From: VFMC01 sp040398525 | GTDB taxonomy: Bacteria > Actinomycetota > Acidimicrobiia > Acidimicrobiales > Ilumatobacteraceae | Assembly (NCBI GenBank): GCA_040398525.1 | Contig: JBBATY010000012.1 | Span: 18,239 to 82,238, forward strand | Length of the DNA stretch: 64,000 bases | Direction of reading: 5' to 3' | Shown here: positions 41,130 through 49,153 of the stretch, piece by piece | Position numbering within the stretch: the stretch's first letter is position 1 | Layout of the letters: every line of letters starts with the position of its first letter | Notes under the pieces: generated by a model | What the model was told of the DNA's origin: nothing | Databases searched by the model: none | What the model saw: only the letters and a program-made list of their open reading frames with translations | Program-made: the position numbers and the translations under genes

Positions 41130-42773
41130 TCAGGCGTCGACCACGACTCGCCGACTGTGGTGGCCGGTTGCGCCATCCGGATCCGGTCGCGCCACCTCGT
41201 CGGTCTGCACCTCGCCGGCGCCGTCGGTGGCGCGCACCTGGATGACGTGCTCACCCGGCTCGGCCTGCCACTCGAGCACCCACTGGCGCCACGTATCGGT
41301 GCTGACGTCGCTGCCCAGTCGGGCCTCGGTCCACGGACCATCGTCGACGCGCACCTCGACGCGGGTGACGCCACGTCGCTGGGCCCACGCAACACCAGCG
41401 ATGGCGACCGTGCCTGCCTTCACCGTCTCGCCCCGTCGCGGCACGTCGATCCGTGACTGGGTCTTGATCGGCGCCTCGCGTGCCCAGCCGCGGGGGATCC
41501 AGTAGCCCTCCTCGGCGTCCCAGGTGGTGAGGTCGAGCCGGGCGAGCCATTTCGTGGCGCTCACGTAGCCATACAGCCCGGGCACGATCACCCGGGCCGG
41601 GAAGCCGTGCCGCACCGGCAGCGGCTCGCCGTTCATCCCGACAGCGATCATCGCGTCGCGACCATCGGTCGCCGCTGCCACCGGGAACCCACACGTCCAC
41701 CCATCGACCGAGGTGCCGAACACCTGCTCCGCACCGGACTGGACACCCGCCTCGTCGAGCAGGTCGGCGAGCAGCACGCCCTGCCAGGTGGCGGTGCCCA
41801 CCAGGTTGCCACCGACCTCGTTCGACACGCAGGCGATGGTGACGTGGCGCTCCACCTGCGGGCGGGCGAGCAGGTCGGCGTAGGTGAGGCGTAGCGGCCG
41901 TTCGACCATCCCGCCGATGTCGAGGGCCCATTGGTCGACCCGCACCCGGGGGATCGAAAAGGCCGTGTCGATGCGGTAGAAGTCGGCGATCGGGGTGATG
42001 AACGGCGACACGGGCGACAGGGTCGCATCGGCCGGCACCTCGGGCGCCGCGGACGCAACGTCACCGGGCGACAGGGTTGCGCTGTCGACCTGGGGCAGCG
42101 CTGGAGCATCGTCCCGGGCGTCGTCGGCCCGTCGGCGCTCGACGAGGCGCGCGGCGAACGAAGCGCCGACGGCGACCGCAGCAGTGCCTGCACCTGCGGC
42201 CACGAACCGCCGCCGGTCCCAGCCGTCGGGTGCCTGCGACGCACCGGGGCGCTCCCGAGATGGGTCACCGGCGGACACCAGCGCAGTGAGCCACCAGATG
42301 GCCAGTGCGCCCATCGCAGCAGCGACGAGAGCGGCGACCGCAGCAGCGGCACCCTCGCCTGGACGTCCGGCGGCGATGACGGCGCCGAGGGCGCCGAACA
42401 CGGCCATCGCTGCCGGCCCGATCCAGCGCCGCCGCCGGGCCAGGGCGCCGGCCAGCGCGGCGAGCACGGCGATGACCACCACCATCCCGACACGCAGGGC
42501 TGTCTTGTTCGCCGTGCCGAACCAGTCGATGGCGAGCTGTTTCAGCCATGCCGGCGTGCGGTCGATGAACTCGCTGCCCACGGCGTCGAGCGGACCCACC
42601 GCGTCGAATCCAGCAGCCACCAGCCAGCCGACGCCCAGCGCAGCGGCCGCTGCGAGCAAGCCGGCCACCGGGCCGGCCCATCGCGGCGCAGGGGCGCGGT
42701 CGCGCTGAGGCGCGGTCGGATCGGTCTCGGGCAGCGGGTCGCCCGGGGCGACGGTGTCGAGGGTGGCGCTCAT
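41130..42773 (-). CDS. Membrane-fused molybdopterin oxidoreductase (sulfite oxidase family)
   Basis: 547 residues. Residues 30-168 hold four membrane helices. Residue 187 begins RRRFVAAGAGTAAVAVGASFA, a twin-arginine-like motif plus hydrophobic segment. From about 255 the sulfite-oxidase molybdopterin domain follows, with the molybdenum-ligating Cys315 in TIACVSNEVGGNL and RHGFPARVIVPGLYGYVSATKWL. A Mo-co dimerisation domain (SRIDVPRRGETVKAGTVAIAGVAWAQRRGVTRVEV) is at the C-terminus. The catalytic part should face outside the membrane. Similar membrane-anchored enzymes are common in actinobacteria; the substrate (sulfite, other oxoanion, or oxidised methionine) cannot be decided. Confidence 0.88.
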   Translation of the reverse strand: MSATLDTVAPGDPLPETDPTAPQRDRAPAPRWAGPVAGLLAAAAALGVGWLVAAGFDAVGPLDAVGSEFIDRTPAWLKQLAIDWFGTANKTALRVGMVVVIAVLAALAGALARRRRWIGPAAMAVFGALGAVIAAGRPGEGAAAAVAALVAAAMGALAIWWLTALVSAGDPSRERPGASQAPDGWDRRRFVAAGAGTAAVAVGASFAARLVERRRADDARDDAPALPQVDSATLSPGDVASAAPEVPADATLSPVSPFITPIADFYRIDTAFSIPRVRVDQWALDIGGMVERPLRLTYADLLARPQVERHVTIACVSNEVGGNLVGTATWQGVLLADLLDEAGVQSGAEQVFGTSVDGWTCGFPVAAATDGRDAMIAVGMNGEPLPVRHGFPARVIVPGLYGYVSATKWLARLDLTTWDAEEGYWIPRGWAREAPIKTQSRIDVPRRGETVKAGTVAIAGVAWAQRRGVTRVEVRVDDGPWTEARLGSDVSTDTWRQWVLEWQAEPGEHVIQVRATDGAGEVQTDEVARPDPDGATGHHSRRVVVDA

Positions 42774-42846
42774 CGGTGGAAGGTGTACGGAGCCGGAGAG
42801 CTCCGTGGATGAGCGTAGGTCGACGGCGCGACCCCGTGTCGGGTCG

Positions 42847-44118
42847 TCAGCGGTCCTGCAGCGCGATGTAGTCGCGGGTGTCGGGGCCGGTGTACCACTG
42901 TCGCGGCCGGCTGATCTTCTGATCCTTGTCGCCGAGCAGCTCCTGCCAGTGGGCGAGCCAGCCGACGGTGCGCGGGATCGCGAACAGCACGGTGAACATC
43001 GCCACCGGGAACCCGAGCGCCTGGTAGATGAGGCCCGAGTAGAAGTCGACGTTCGGGTAGAGCTTGCGGTCGACGAAGTACGGGTCGCTGAGCGCAGCTT
43101 CCTCGAGCTTCAGGGCGATGTCGAGCAGCGGGTTCTTGCCGGTCACCTCGAACACGTCGTACGCGGTCTGCTTGATGATCTTCGCCCGCGGGTCGTAGTT
43201 CTTGTACACGCGGTGGCCGAAGCCCATCAGGCGGCTGCCCGAGCCGCTCTTCACCTCGTCGATGAAGGCCGGCACATTGTCGATGTGGCCGATCTCGGTG
43301 AGCATGCGGACGACGGCCTCGTTGGCGCCGCCGTGCAGCGGGCCATAGAGCGCCGACGCAGCAGCGGCCGCCGCCGAGTAGGGGTCGGCGTGGCTCGAGC
43401 CGACGACGCGCATCGCCGTGGTGCCGCAGTTCTGCTCGTGGTCGGCATGGAGGATGAACAGCACATCCATCGCCCGCTCGAGGCGCGGGTCGATCTCGTA
43501 GTCGTCGCCCACGCGCCACATCATGTTGAGGAAGTTGGCCGGGAAGGAGAGGGTGTTGTTCGGGTAGACGAACGGCAGGCCCACCGAGAAGCGGTAGGCC
43601 ATCGCGGCGAGGGTGGGCGACTTGGCGATCAGGCGGAGGATCTGCTTGTCGCGGCTGGCCTTGTCGTCGATGTCCTTGGCGTCGCTGTAGAAGGTGCCGA
43701 GCGCAGCGAGCGAGCTGACGAGCATGCCCATCGGGTGGGCGTCGTAGTGGAATCCGTCCACGAAGCGCTTGCGCATGTTCTCGTGGATGAAGGTGTGGTG
43801 GGTGACGTCGTAGGTCCACTGCGCCAACTGGGCGGCGTTCGGGAGCTCGCCGTTCAACAACAGGTACGCGACCTCGAGGTAGGTGCTGTGCTCGGCGAGC
43901 TGCTCGATCGGGTAGCCGCGGTAGCGCAAGATGCCGGCCTCGCCGTCGAGGTAGGTGATCGAGCTCTTGCACGCCGCGGTCTGCATGTAGGCGGGGTCGT
44001 AGATGTAGAGCGACGGGTCGAGCTGGCGCACCGCCGATGCCGGGAAGACGCCCCCCTCGATCGGTACGGTGACGGACTTGCCGGTGCGGTCGTCGGTGAT
44101 GGTGATGGTGTCGGGCAC
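42847..44118 (-). CDS. gltA: Citrate synthase (type II)
   Basis: 423 residues from the GTG at 44118. It condenses acetyl-CoA with oxaloacetate. Signatures: the N-terminal beta domain PDTITITDDRTGKSVTVPIEGG found in long (hexameric, type II) bacterial enzymes, GILRYRGYPIEQLAE, the catalytic His in ILHADHEQNCGTTAMRVVGSSHADPY, then GPLHGGANEAV, MGFGHRVYKNYDPRA and the catalytic Asp region VDFYSGLIYQALGFP. AGGAAG seven bases before the GTG is a good ribosome binding site; the frame is open 19 codons further up but without one. It lies downstream of the carboxyltransferase gene on the same strand. Confidence 0.97.
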   Translation of the reverse strand: MPDTITITDDRTGKSVTVPIEGGVFPASAVRQLDPSLYIYDPAYMQTAACKSSITYLDGEAGILRYRGYPIEQLAEHSTYLEVAYLLLNGELPNAAQLAQWTYDVTHHTFIHENMRKRFVDGFHYDAHPMGMLVSSLAALGTFYSDAKDIDDKASRDKQILRLIAKSPTLAAMAYRFSVGLPFVYPNNTLSFPANFLNMMWRVGDDYEIDPRLERAMDVLFILHADHEQNCGTTAMRVVGSSHADPYSAAAAAASALYGPLHGGANEAVVRMLTEIGHIDNVPAFIDEVKSGSGSRLMGFGHRVYKNYDPRAKIIKQTAYDVFEVTGKNPLLDIALKLEEAALSDPYFVDRKLYPNVDFYSGLIYQALGFPVAMFTVLFAIPRTVGWLAHWQELLGDKDQKISRPRQWYTGPDTRDYIALQDR

Positions 44119-44166
44119 GTTGCTTCCTCGAGTGACACGAATGGGACGTGGGGCTTTCTCCCCGGC

Positions 44167-44199
44167 GCCTGACACTAGCGGGGAGGCCTCTCGTCAGGC
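44167..44199 (-). promoter_or_regulatory. gltA upstream region: -10-like hexamer within an inverted repeat
   Basis: Seven-base arms GCCTGAC (44167-44173) and GTCAGGC (44193-44199) flank the region. TAGTGT on the minus strand (44177-44172) could be the -10 element. The arms would cover the -10 edge and the -35 area, as an operator might. The leader would be about 50 bases. Weak evidence. Confidence 0.3.
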
Positions 44200-44287
44200 C
44201 CAACCCTCCGTCGGACCAGGTTGACTGTCCGGTGGTGCGCTGCGTGCGGCCACTCGCAGCTGCGCAGTAGCGACAGCCCGCGTCGGA

Positions 44288-45631
44288 TCACAGTGGCGTG
44301 TTGTCGTGGACGCGAGGCTGCAGGCGCTCGCGCTTGTCGACCAGTGCGGCCAGCGCCCGGGCGATCACCGAGCGGGTGTGCGCCGGCTCGACAACCGCGT
44401 CGACGTAGCCGCGTTCCGCGGCCACGTAGGGGTTGAGCAACCGATCGGCATAGTCGGCTTCGAACGCGGCACGCTCCTCGGCGGTGGCCCGGCGCTGCAG
44501 GATGGCCGCTGCCTGACCGGCGCCCATGACGGCGAGCTCGGCCCACGGCCAGGCGATGCACAGGTCGTTGCCCATCTTCTTGGAGTCCATCACGATGTAG
44601 GCGCCGCCGTAGCTCTTGCGCAGGATGACGCAGATCCGTGGCACCGTCGCCCGGCCGTATGCGAACACCAGCTGCGCCCCGTGACGGATCATGCCTCGCC
44701 ACTCGAGGTCCTTGCCCGGGTAGAAGCCGGGGGTGTCGACGAGCGTGACGAGTGGCAGGTTGAAGGCATCGCAGAATGCCACGAACCGGGCTGCCTTCTG
44801 CGAGGCGGGGATGTCGAGGGTGCCTGCGAGCGAGACCGGCTGATTGGCGACGATGCCCACGGGAGCCCCACCGATGGTGGCCAGTGCGGTGACGACGTTC
44901 GGCGCCCAGCGGGCACGCAGCTCGAGCAATTCACCGTCGTCGACGAGCACCCGGGCCACGTGACGGACGTCGTAGCTCCCGGTCGACGAGGCAGGGATCA
45001 CGTCGCCGGCCTCGGTTGTGTCGCGGTCGATGTCGTCGTCGGTCGGCCACAGCGGCGGCTCGTCGTCGTTGTGTGAGGGGAGGTAGGCGAGCAGTCCGGC
45101 GACCTGCTCGATCGCTGTGTCGAGGTCGGGCGCGATCAGACTGGCTGCGCCGCTGTAGCGGGCGTGGGTGGCCGCGCCGCCGAGCTCCTCCTGATCGATC
45201 ACGATGCCGGTGAACTCGGCCACCATTGTCGGCCCGCTGACGAACGCGTACGACGCCTCGGTCATCACCACCAGGTCCGCCAGCCCGAGCAGCAGCGCCG
45301 GGCCGCTCACGGCAGGCCCGTCGACCACCATCACGACGGGCACGACTCCCGAGCACGCGGCAAGGGCGCGTGCCGCTAGCCCCCAGCCGTGCAGCGCAGC
45401 GAAGCCTTCGGCGATGTCGGCGCCGCTCGATCGGATGACAGCCACCAGTGGCAGGCGTTGGTCGATCGCCACCTCGGCGGCTGCGCACAGCTGTCCCGAC
45501 GACGCCGACGACAGCGCCCCCTGGCGATCGGAGGGGTCGACATCGACCCACACCACCAGACGGCCGTCGAGCTCGCGGATGTCGGCCCGCACGTTGCTCG
45601 GCACCCGGGAGCGCAGGTGGACCGTCGACAT
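44288..45631 (-). CDS. Biotin-dependent carboxylase carboxyltransferase subunit (AccD-like), short form
   Basis: 447 residues from the ATG at 45631. Carboxyltransferase subunits move CO2 from biotin to acetyl-, propionyl- or other acyl-CoA. The C-terminal half is well conserved: NQPVSLAGTLDIPASQKAARFVAFCDAFNLPLVTLVDTPGFYPGKDLEW (oxyanion-hole region) and RKSYGGAYIVMDSKKMGNDLCIAWPWAELAVMGA. The N-terminal half is divergent and the protein is about 70-100 residues shorter than AccD5-type subunits, lacking the helical N-terminus. No biotin carboxylase gene is adjacent. The missing region suggests altered specificity or partner. Confidence 0.82.
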   Translation of the reverse strand: MSTVHLRSRVPSNVRADIRELDGRLVVWVDVDPSDRQGALSSASSGQLCAAAEVAIDQRLPLVAVIRSSGADIAEGFAALHGWGLAARALAACSGVVPVVMVVDGPAVSGPALLLGLADLVVMTEASYAFVSGPTMVAEFTGIVIDQEELGGAATHARYSGAASLIAPDLDTAIEQVAGLLAYLPSHNDDEPPLWPTDDDIDRDTTEAGDVIPASSTGSYDVRHVARVLVDDGELLELRARWAPNVVTALATIGGAPVGIVANQPVSLAGTLDIPASQKAARFVAFCDAFNLPLVTLVDTPGFYPGKDLEWRGMIRHGAQLVFAYGRATVPRICVILRKSYGGAYIVMDSKKMGNDLCIAWPWAELAVMGAGQAAAILQRRATAEERAAFEADYADRLLNPYVAAERGYVDAVVEPAHTRSVIARALAALVDKRERLQPRVHDNTPL

Positions 45632-45638
45632 GGGCGAC

Positions 45639-45644
45639 AGACTA
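45639..45644 (-). promoter_or_regulatory. -10 element deciding the start of the carboxyltransferase gene
   Basis: TAGTCT on the minus strand ends seven bases before the ATG at 45631. An in-frame start eight codons upstream would precede this promoter. Confidence 0.4.
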
Positions 45645-45680
45645 CGGCCCGGCACTCACGGGCGCCATCGGCCCGGCCGA

Positions 45681-46625
45681 TCAGCTCGAACGGCCGCCGA
45701 GCATCGGGAAGGCGTCGGTGCCGACGTGGACCCCGGGCTGTTTGGGGCCCTGCTTGTCGATCACGTCGCGCAGCACCTCGCCGAGGGCCCTGGTGGGGGC
45801 GCTCGGCACGGGGCGACGGCGCTGCACCCAACCGACCACTCGTCGCGGCAGCTCGGGCACGATGATCCGCCGGAAGTCGCCCTTCAACCAGCGAGGGATC
45901 GCCGTCGACGGCACGATCGACGCGCCGTAGCCCTCGAATGCCAACGAGGCGAGCAGGCGGACGCCATCGATCTCGGCCTGAGCCACGAGCTGTGAACCGG
46001 CGGCGACGGCGGCTCGGTCGATCACCCGACGCAGCACGGTGCCTGTCGGCGGGAGCAGGAGGGGAGTCGCTGCGAGCTCTGCCAGGGAGATCGACTCGTG
46101 CTGGGCGAGCGGGTGTCGGGTGTGGGCGAGCACGACCAGGTCTTCGGCGAAGAGCGGGGTGACCGTCAGGTCGGCCTCGTCGACCGGGAGGTGGACGACT
46201 GCGGCGTCGAGCAGGCCGGACGACACCCGGGGCACCAGCGCAGTGGTGTTGCCCTCGTGGATGGTGACGTGCACACCGGGATGGGTGCGTTCCACCTGGG
46301 TGAGTAGTTGGGGGAGCAGCCAGCGTGCCGTGGTGCCGATCGAGCCCAGGCGGGCCTCGCCCGTGACGGCGTCGCCGCGCGAGGCCATGTCGGCAGCGAT
46401 GTCCTCGAGCTCGTGGATCACCCGCCGGGCCCGCTCGACCACGGCCAGCCCATCGTCGGTGAGCCCGCCCCGGTGACGGTCGACCAGTGTGACGCCGAGT
46501 TCTTTCTCGAGTCGGGCGATGTGGCCGCTCACATTCGACTGGACCGTGTAGAGGGCCCGGGCGGCTGCCGAGAACGAACCGTGATCGGCGATCGCAACGA
46601 GGGCGGTGAGCTGCCGGAGGTCCAT
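45681..46625 (-). CDS. LysR-family transcription regulator
   Basis: 314 residues, typical length. The N-terminal winged helix starts MDLRQLTALVAIADHGSFSAAARAL and continues VQSNVSGHIARLEKELGVTLVDR. The C-terminal substrate-binding domain starts near residue 90 (ARLGSIGTTARWLLPQLL). It should activate or repress a nearby or divergent gene in response to a small molecule. The divergent element is the 6C-type small RNA, and the gene downstream is the carboxyltransferase; either could be a target. TATCAT ends eight bases before the ATG at 46625. Confidence 0.93.
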   Translation of the reverse strand: MDLRQLTALVAIADHGSFSAAARALYTVQSNVSGHIARLEKELGVTLVDRHRGGLTDDGLAVVERARRVIHELEDIAADMASRGDAVTGEARLGSIGTTARWLLPQLLTQVERTHPGVHVTIHEGNTTALVPRVSSGLLDAAVVHLPVDEADLTVTPLFAEDLVVLAHTRHPLAQHESISLAELAATPLLLPPTGTVLRRVIDRAAVAAGSQLVAQAEIDGVRLLASLAFEGYGASIVPSTAIPRWLKGDFRRIIVPELPRRVVGWVQRRRPVPSAPTRALGEVLRDVIDKQGPKQPGVHVGTDAFPMLGGRSS

Positions 46626-46633
46626 CTGGAAAA

Positions 46634-46639
46634 ATGATA
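46634..46639 (-). promoter_or_regulatory. -10 element of the LysR gene
   Basis: TATCAT on the minus strand matches TATAAT at five of six positions and ends eight bases before the ATG. A leaderless message is inferred. Confidence 0.5.
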
Positions 46640-46660
46640 CCGACTATCCGCGATTACAAC

Positions 46661-46689
46661 TTGAAAGATCACTCGTTCACGTGCATACT
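46661..46689 (+). promoter_or_regulatory. Promoter of the 6C-type small RNA
   Basis: TTGAAA (46661-46666), 17-base spacer, CATACT (46684-46689). Both elements fit a sigma-70/HrdB-type promoter. Transcription should begin near 46697, just before the first hairpin. The surrounding DNA is AT-rich for this genome. Confidence 0.6.
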
Positions 46690-46696
46690 TTCACAT

Positions 46697-46812
46697 GTTG
46701 ATCGCAGTGAGTCGTCCCCCAACGGCTCACTCGACAGAACCCCGAAGATGGTTCCCCCAAACCATCGGGTTCAGGTTGAGAGGCCCCGCTTCCCCCAAAG
46801 CGGGGCCTTTCC
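46697..46812 (+). ncRNA. 6C-type small RNA with three C-rich hairpin loops
   Basis: Three consecutive hairpins each present the same CCCCCA loop. Hairpin 1 has arms 46706-46715 and 46722-46731 (ten pairs, one G-U) and loop 46716-46721. Hairpin 2 has arms 46747-46753 and 46760-46766 and loop 46754-46759, with a further CCC/GGG pairing at 46741-46743 and 46767-46769. Hairpin 3 has arms 46781-46791 and 46798-46808 (eleven pairs) and loop 46792-46797, and is also the terminator. 6C RNA of actinobacteria (B11 in Mycobacterium tuberculosis) has C-rich loops that pair with G-rich ribosome binding sites. No open frame fits this interval. The 5' end is inferred from the promoter. Length is about 115 bases, close to known family members. 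Confidence 0.82.
46781..46812 (+). terminator. Intrinsic terminator ending the 6C-type RNA
   Basis: Arms AGGCCCCGCTT and AAGCGGGGCCT form a perfect 11-pair stem with a six-base loop, followed by TTCCCGTTTT. This is the best intrinsic terminator in the window. Confidence 0.85.
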
Positions 46813-46850
46813 CGTTTTCGGCCACGTGTTCCCTGGTGGCGGGCCTGCCC

Positions 46851-46856
46851 TACAGT
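46851..46856 (+). promoter_or_regulatory. -10 element of the HAD/acyltransferase fusion gene
   Basis: TACAGT ends eight bases before the ATG at 46865. The gene therefore has its own start downstream of the small RNA terminator. Confidence 0.45.
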
Positions 46857-46864
46857 GATCACCC

Positions 46865-48331
46865 ATGAGCAGCACACGTCGCCAGGCCACCGGAACGGGC
46901 TCGACAGGGGCCGCCTTCTTCGATCTCGACCGCACGCTGCTGGCCGGGGCCTCGGGCGAAGTGTTCTCGCGGGCGATGCGCGAGGCCGGCTTGGTGTCGC
47001 GCACGATCCCGGGCGAGGGTCTGCTCTACCGGTTGTTCAACACCGTGGGCGAGACCTTGCCGTCGATGGCGATCGCCCGGCAAGCGGCCACGCTGGCCAA
47101 GGGTCGTCCGCAGGCCTCGGTGGTCCGCGCGGCCGAGGACGCGGCGCTCGACCTGCACCGAATGGTGCAACCGCTCGCCGAATCGCTGTTCGCAGTCCAT
47201 CGTGCTGCCGGTCGGCCGATCGTGCTGGCCACCACGACCCCCTACGACCTCGTCGCTCCGCTGGCGCGCCTGCTCGGCCTCGACGACGTGGTGGCCACCA
47301 GGTACGGGGTGAACGCCGACGGCACCTACGACGGCACCATCGTCGGACCGTTCGTGTGGAGCGCCGGCAAGCTCGCAGCCGTGCGCACCTGGGCCGACAC
47401 CAACGGGGTCGACCTCGCCGACAGCTACGCGTACAGCGACAGCGTCTACGACACGCCGCTGCTCAGCTCGGTGGGCCACCCGTTCGTGGTGAACCCCGAC
47501 CCGCGCATGTCGGTGATGGCTGCCGCTCGCCGGTGGCCGGTGATCGATCTCTCGGGGGCCGACGGCTCGGGGCTGCCACGTATCCCGGTCGTCAACCTCG
47601 AGATCCAGCGGGTGGTGCTCGGGCTCACGCACCCGCTGCTGTTCCCGTACGCCAAGTTCGACATCTCCGGCACCGAGCACATCCCGGCCAGCGGCCCCGC
47701 CATCCTGGTGGCCAATCACCGCAGCTACTTCGATGTGGCCGCGATGGGTGTCACCATCGCCAAGACGGGTCGTACCGTTCGGTTCCTCGGCAAGAAGGAA
47801 GTCTTCGACGCTCCGGTGGTCGGCCAGATCGCGGCGGCGATGGGCGGTATCCGCGTCGACCGTGGAACGGGGTCGGACGAGCCGCTGAAGGCTGCAGCCG
47901 AGGCGCTCGAGCGCGGCGACATGGTGGCGCTGATGCCGCAGGGCACCATCCCGCGTGGAAAGGCCTTCTTCGAGCCGAAGCTGAAGGGCCGATGGGGGGC
48001 AGTGCGCCTGGCCGCGATGACCGGAGCCCCGGTGGTGCCGGTCGGCCTGTGGGGCACCGAGAAGGTCTGGCCCCGCTCGGCGCGTGTGCCGAACGTGCTC
48101 AACGTGCTCGATCCGCCGCTCATCACCGTGCGCGTAGGCGCAGAGGTGCCCCTGAAGCACGCCGATCCGGACGCCGACACCAAGAAGATGATGAAGGCGA
48201 TCATGGCGCTGCTGCCGCCGGAGAGCCGTGAGAAGCGGACCCCGACACCGGACGAGCTGGCCGCGGCGCTACCGCCCGGCTACAGCGGCGACCAGACGAG
48301 CGAGCGCAGGCGCCGCCCGGGTACCGACTGA
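46865..48331 (+). CDS. HAD-IB phosphatase / 1-acylglycerol-3-phosphate acyltransferase fusion
   Basis: 488 residues in two catalytic parts. Residues about 15-225 are a HAD-IB phosphatase-like domain: nucleophile motif FFDLDRT (D20, D22), motif II TTTPYD, and YAYSDSVYDTPLL for motifs III-IV. Residues about 255-460 are a PlsC-type acyltransferase with NHRSYFD (H285, D290) and MPQGTIPRG, the glycerol-phosphate-binding EGTR equivalent. Such fusions are known in mycobacteria (PlsC-like proteins) and plausibly make phosphatidate and trim phosphate groups in phospholipid synthesis. It may act with the second acyltransferase nearby. A basic tail RERRRRPG follows. It converges on the DUF1295 gene. Confidence 0.92.
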   Translation: MSSTRRQATGTGSTGAAFFDLDRTLLAGASGEVFSRAMREAGLVSRTIPGEGLLYRLFNTVGETLPSMAIARQAATLAKGRPQASVVRAAEDAALDLHRMVQPLAESLFAVHRAAGRPIVLATTTPYDLVAPLARLLGLDDVVATRYGVNADGTYDGTIVGPFVWSAGKLAAVRTWADTNGVDLADSYAYSDSVYDTPLLSSVGHPFVVNPDPRMSVMAAARRWPVIDLSGADGSGLPRIPVVNLEIQRVVLGLTHPLLFPYAKFDISGTEHIPASGPAILVANHRSYFDVAAMGVTIAKTGRTVRFLGKKEVFDAPVVGQIAAAMGGIRVDRGTGSDEPLKAAAEALERGDMVALMPQGTIPRGKAFFEPKLKGRWGAVRLAAMTGAPVVPVGLWGTEKVWPRSARVPNVLNVLDPPLITVRVGAEVPLKHADPDADTKKMMKAIMALLPPESREKRTPTPDELAAALPPGYSGDQTSERRRRPGTD

Positions 48332-48356
48332 ACCGGCGACGCCTGCTCGGCCAAGC

Positions 48357-49151
48357 TCAGCCGGCGGTCTGCTTCGGTGGGCGTGGGATGAAGGGCGAGG
48401 TGCGCGCGACGTACTCGGTGTAGCCCTCGCGTCGCTTCACCAGCGACTTCTCGAGCAAGGTCACCCCCGACACACGGCGCAGCAGCAACGTCATCAGCGC
48501 CGCTCCGATGAGTCCCCAGGCACCGCTGCCGGTCTCGGCGGCAACGAGCGCGATGCCCCACCACACACACGCGTCGCCGAAGTAGTTGGGGTGCCGCGTG
48601 TAGCGCCACAGACCACGGTCCATCACCTTGCCGGCATTGGCCGGATCGGCCTTGAATCGGGCGAGCTGCGCGTCGCCGATCGTCTCGAAGCCGAGGCCCA
48701 GCACCCACACGGCCACGCCGATCCAGGCGAGCACCCCGATCCGGGCGGGCGTGGGGTCGGCCTGGCCGAGCTGCACCGGTAGCGACACGATCCACATCAT
48801 CAGGCCCTGGAAGGCGAACACCGTGACGAGGCTGATGAGGGTGAACCGGCTGCCCCAGCGCTTGCGCATCGCCCGGTAGCGGTAGTCCTCTCCGTGGCCG
48901 AGGTTGCGCCAGGCGAGATAGCCCGCAAGTCGGAGGCCCCAGATCGTCGTCATCGCAGTGAGCAGCCACTGGCGGCTGTCGAGGCCGTCGACGCGGAGCC
49001 GGACCGCCCAGGCGACGATCACGAAGCCGAGGCCCCACGTGATGTCGACGATCGATGCGTTGCGGATGGCGACGCTGATGATCCAGGTCACCACCATCAC
49101 GATGGCGATCGTGATGGCCGCCGTGGTGAGGGCGAGTGCTGTCTCGGACAT
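48357..49151 (-). CDS. DUF1295 / steroid-5-alpha-reductase-like membrane protein
   Basis: 264 residues with about six membrane helices. The family core is RYTRHPNYFGDACVWWG, and the C-terminal VSGVTLLEKSLVKRREGYTEYVARTSPFIP is also typical. DUF1295 belongs to the isoprenylcysteine methyltransferase/steroid reductase superfamily; the reaction is unknown, with a lipid substrate plausible. The ATG at 49151 has AAAGGA with suitable spacing and lies two bases after the stop of the acyltransferase gene, so the two are one operon. An open frame 30 codons longer at the N-terminus runs through the acyltransferase C-terminus and is not real. Confidence 0.9.
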   Translation of the reverse strand: MSETALALTTAAITIAIVMVVTWIISVAIRNASIVDITWGLGFVIVAWAVRLRVDGLDSRQWLLTAMTTIWGLRLAGYLAWRNLGHGEDYRYRAMRKRWGSRFTLISLVTVFAFQGLMMWIVSLPVQLGQADPTPARIGVLAWIGVAVWVLGLGFETIGDAQLARFKADPANAGKVMDRGLWRYTRHPNYFGDACVWWGIALVAAETGSGAWGLIGAALMTLLLRRVSGVTLLEKSLVKRREGYTEYVARTSPFIPRPPKQTAG

Positions 49152-49153
49152 GT

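Noticed and set aside
42774..42846. Promoter of the molybdoenzyme gene
   Set aside because: No TAnnnT at the expected distance before the ATG at 42773; I could not assign one.
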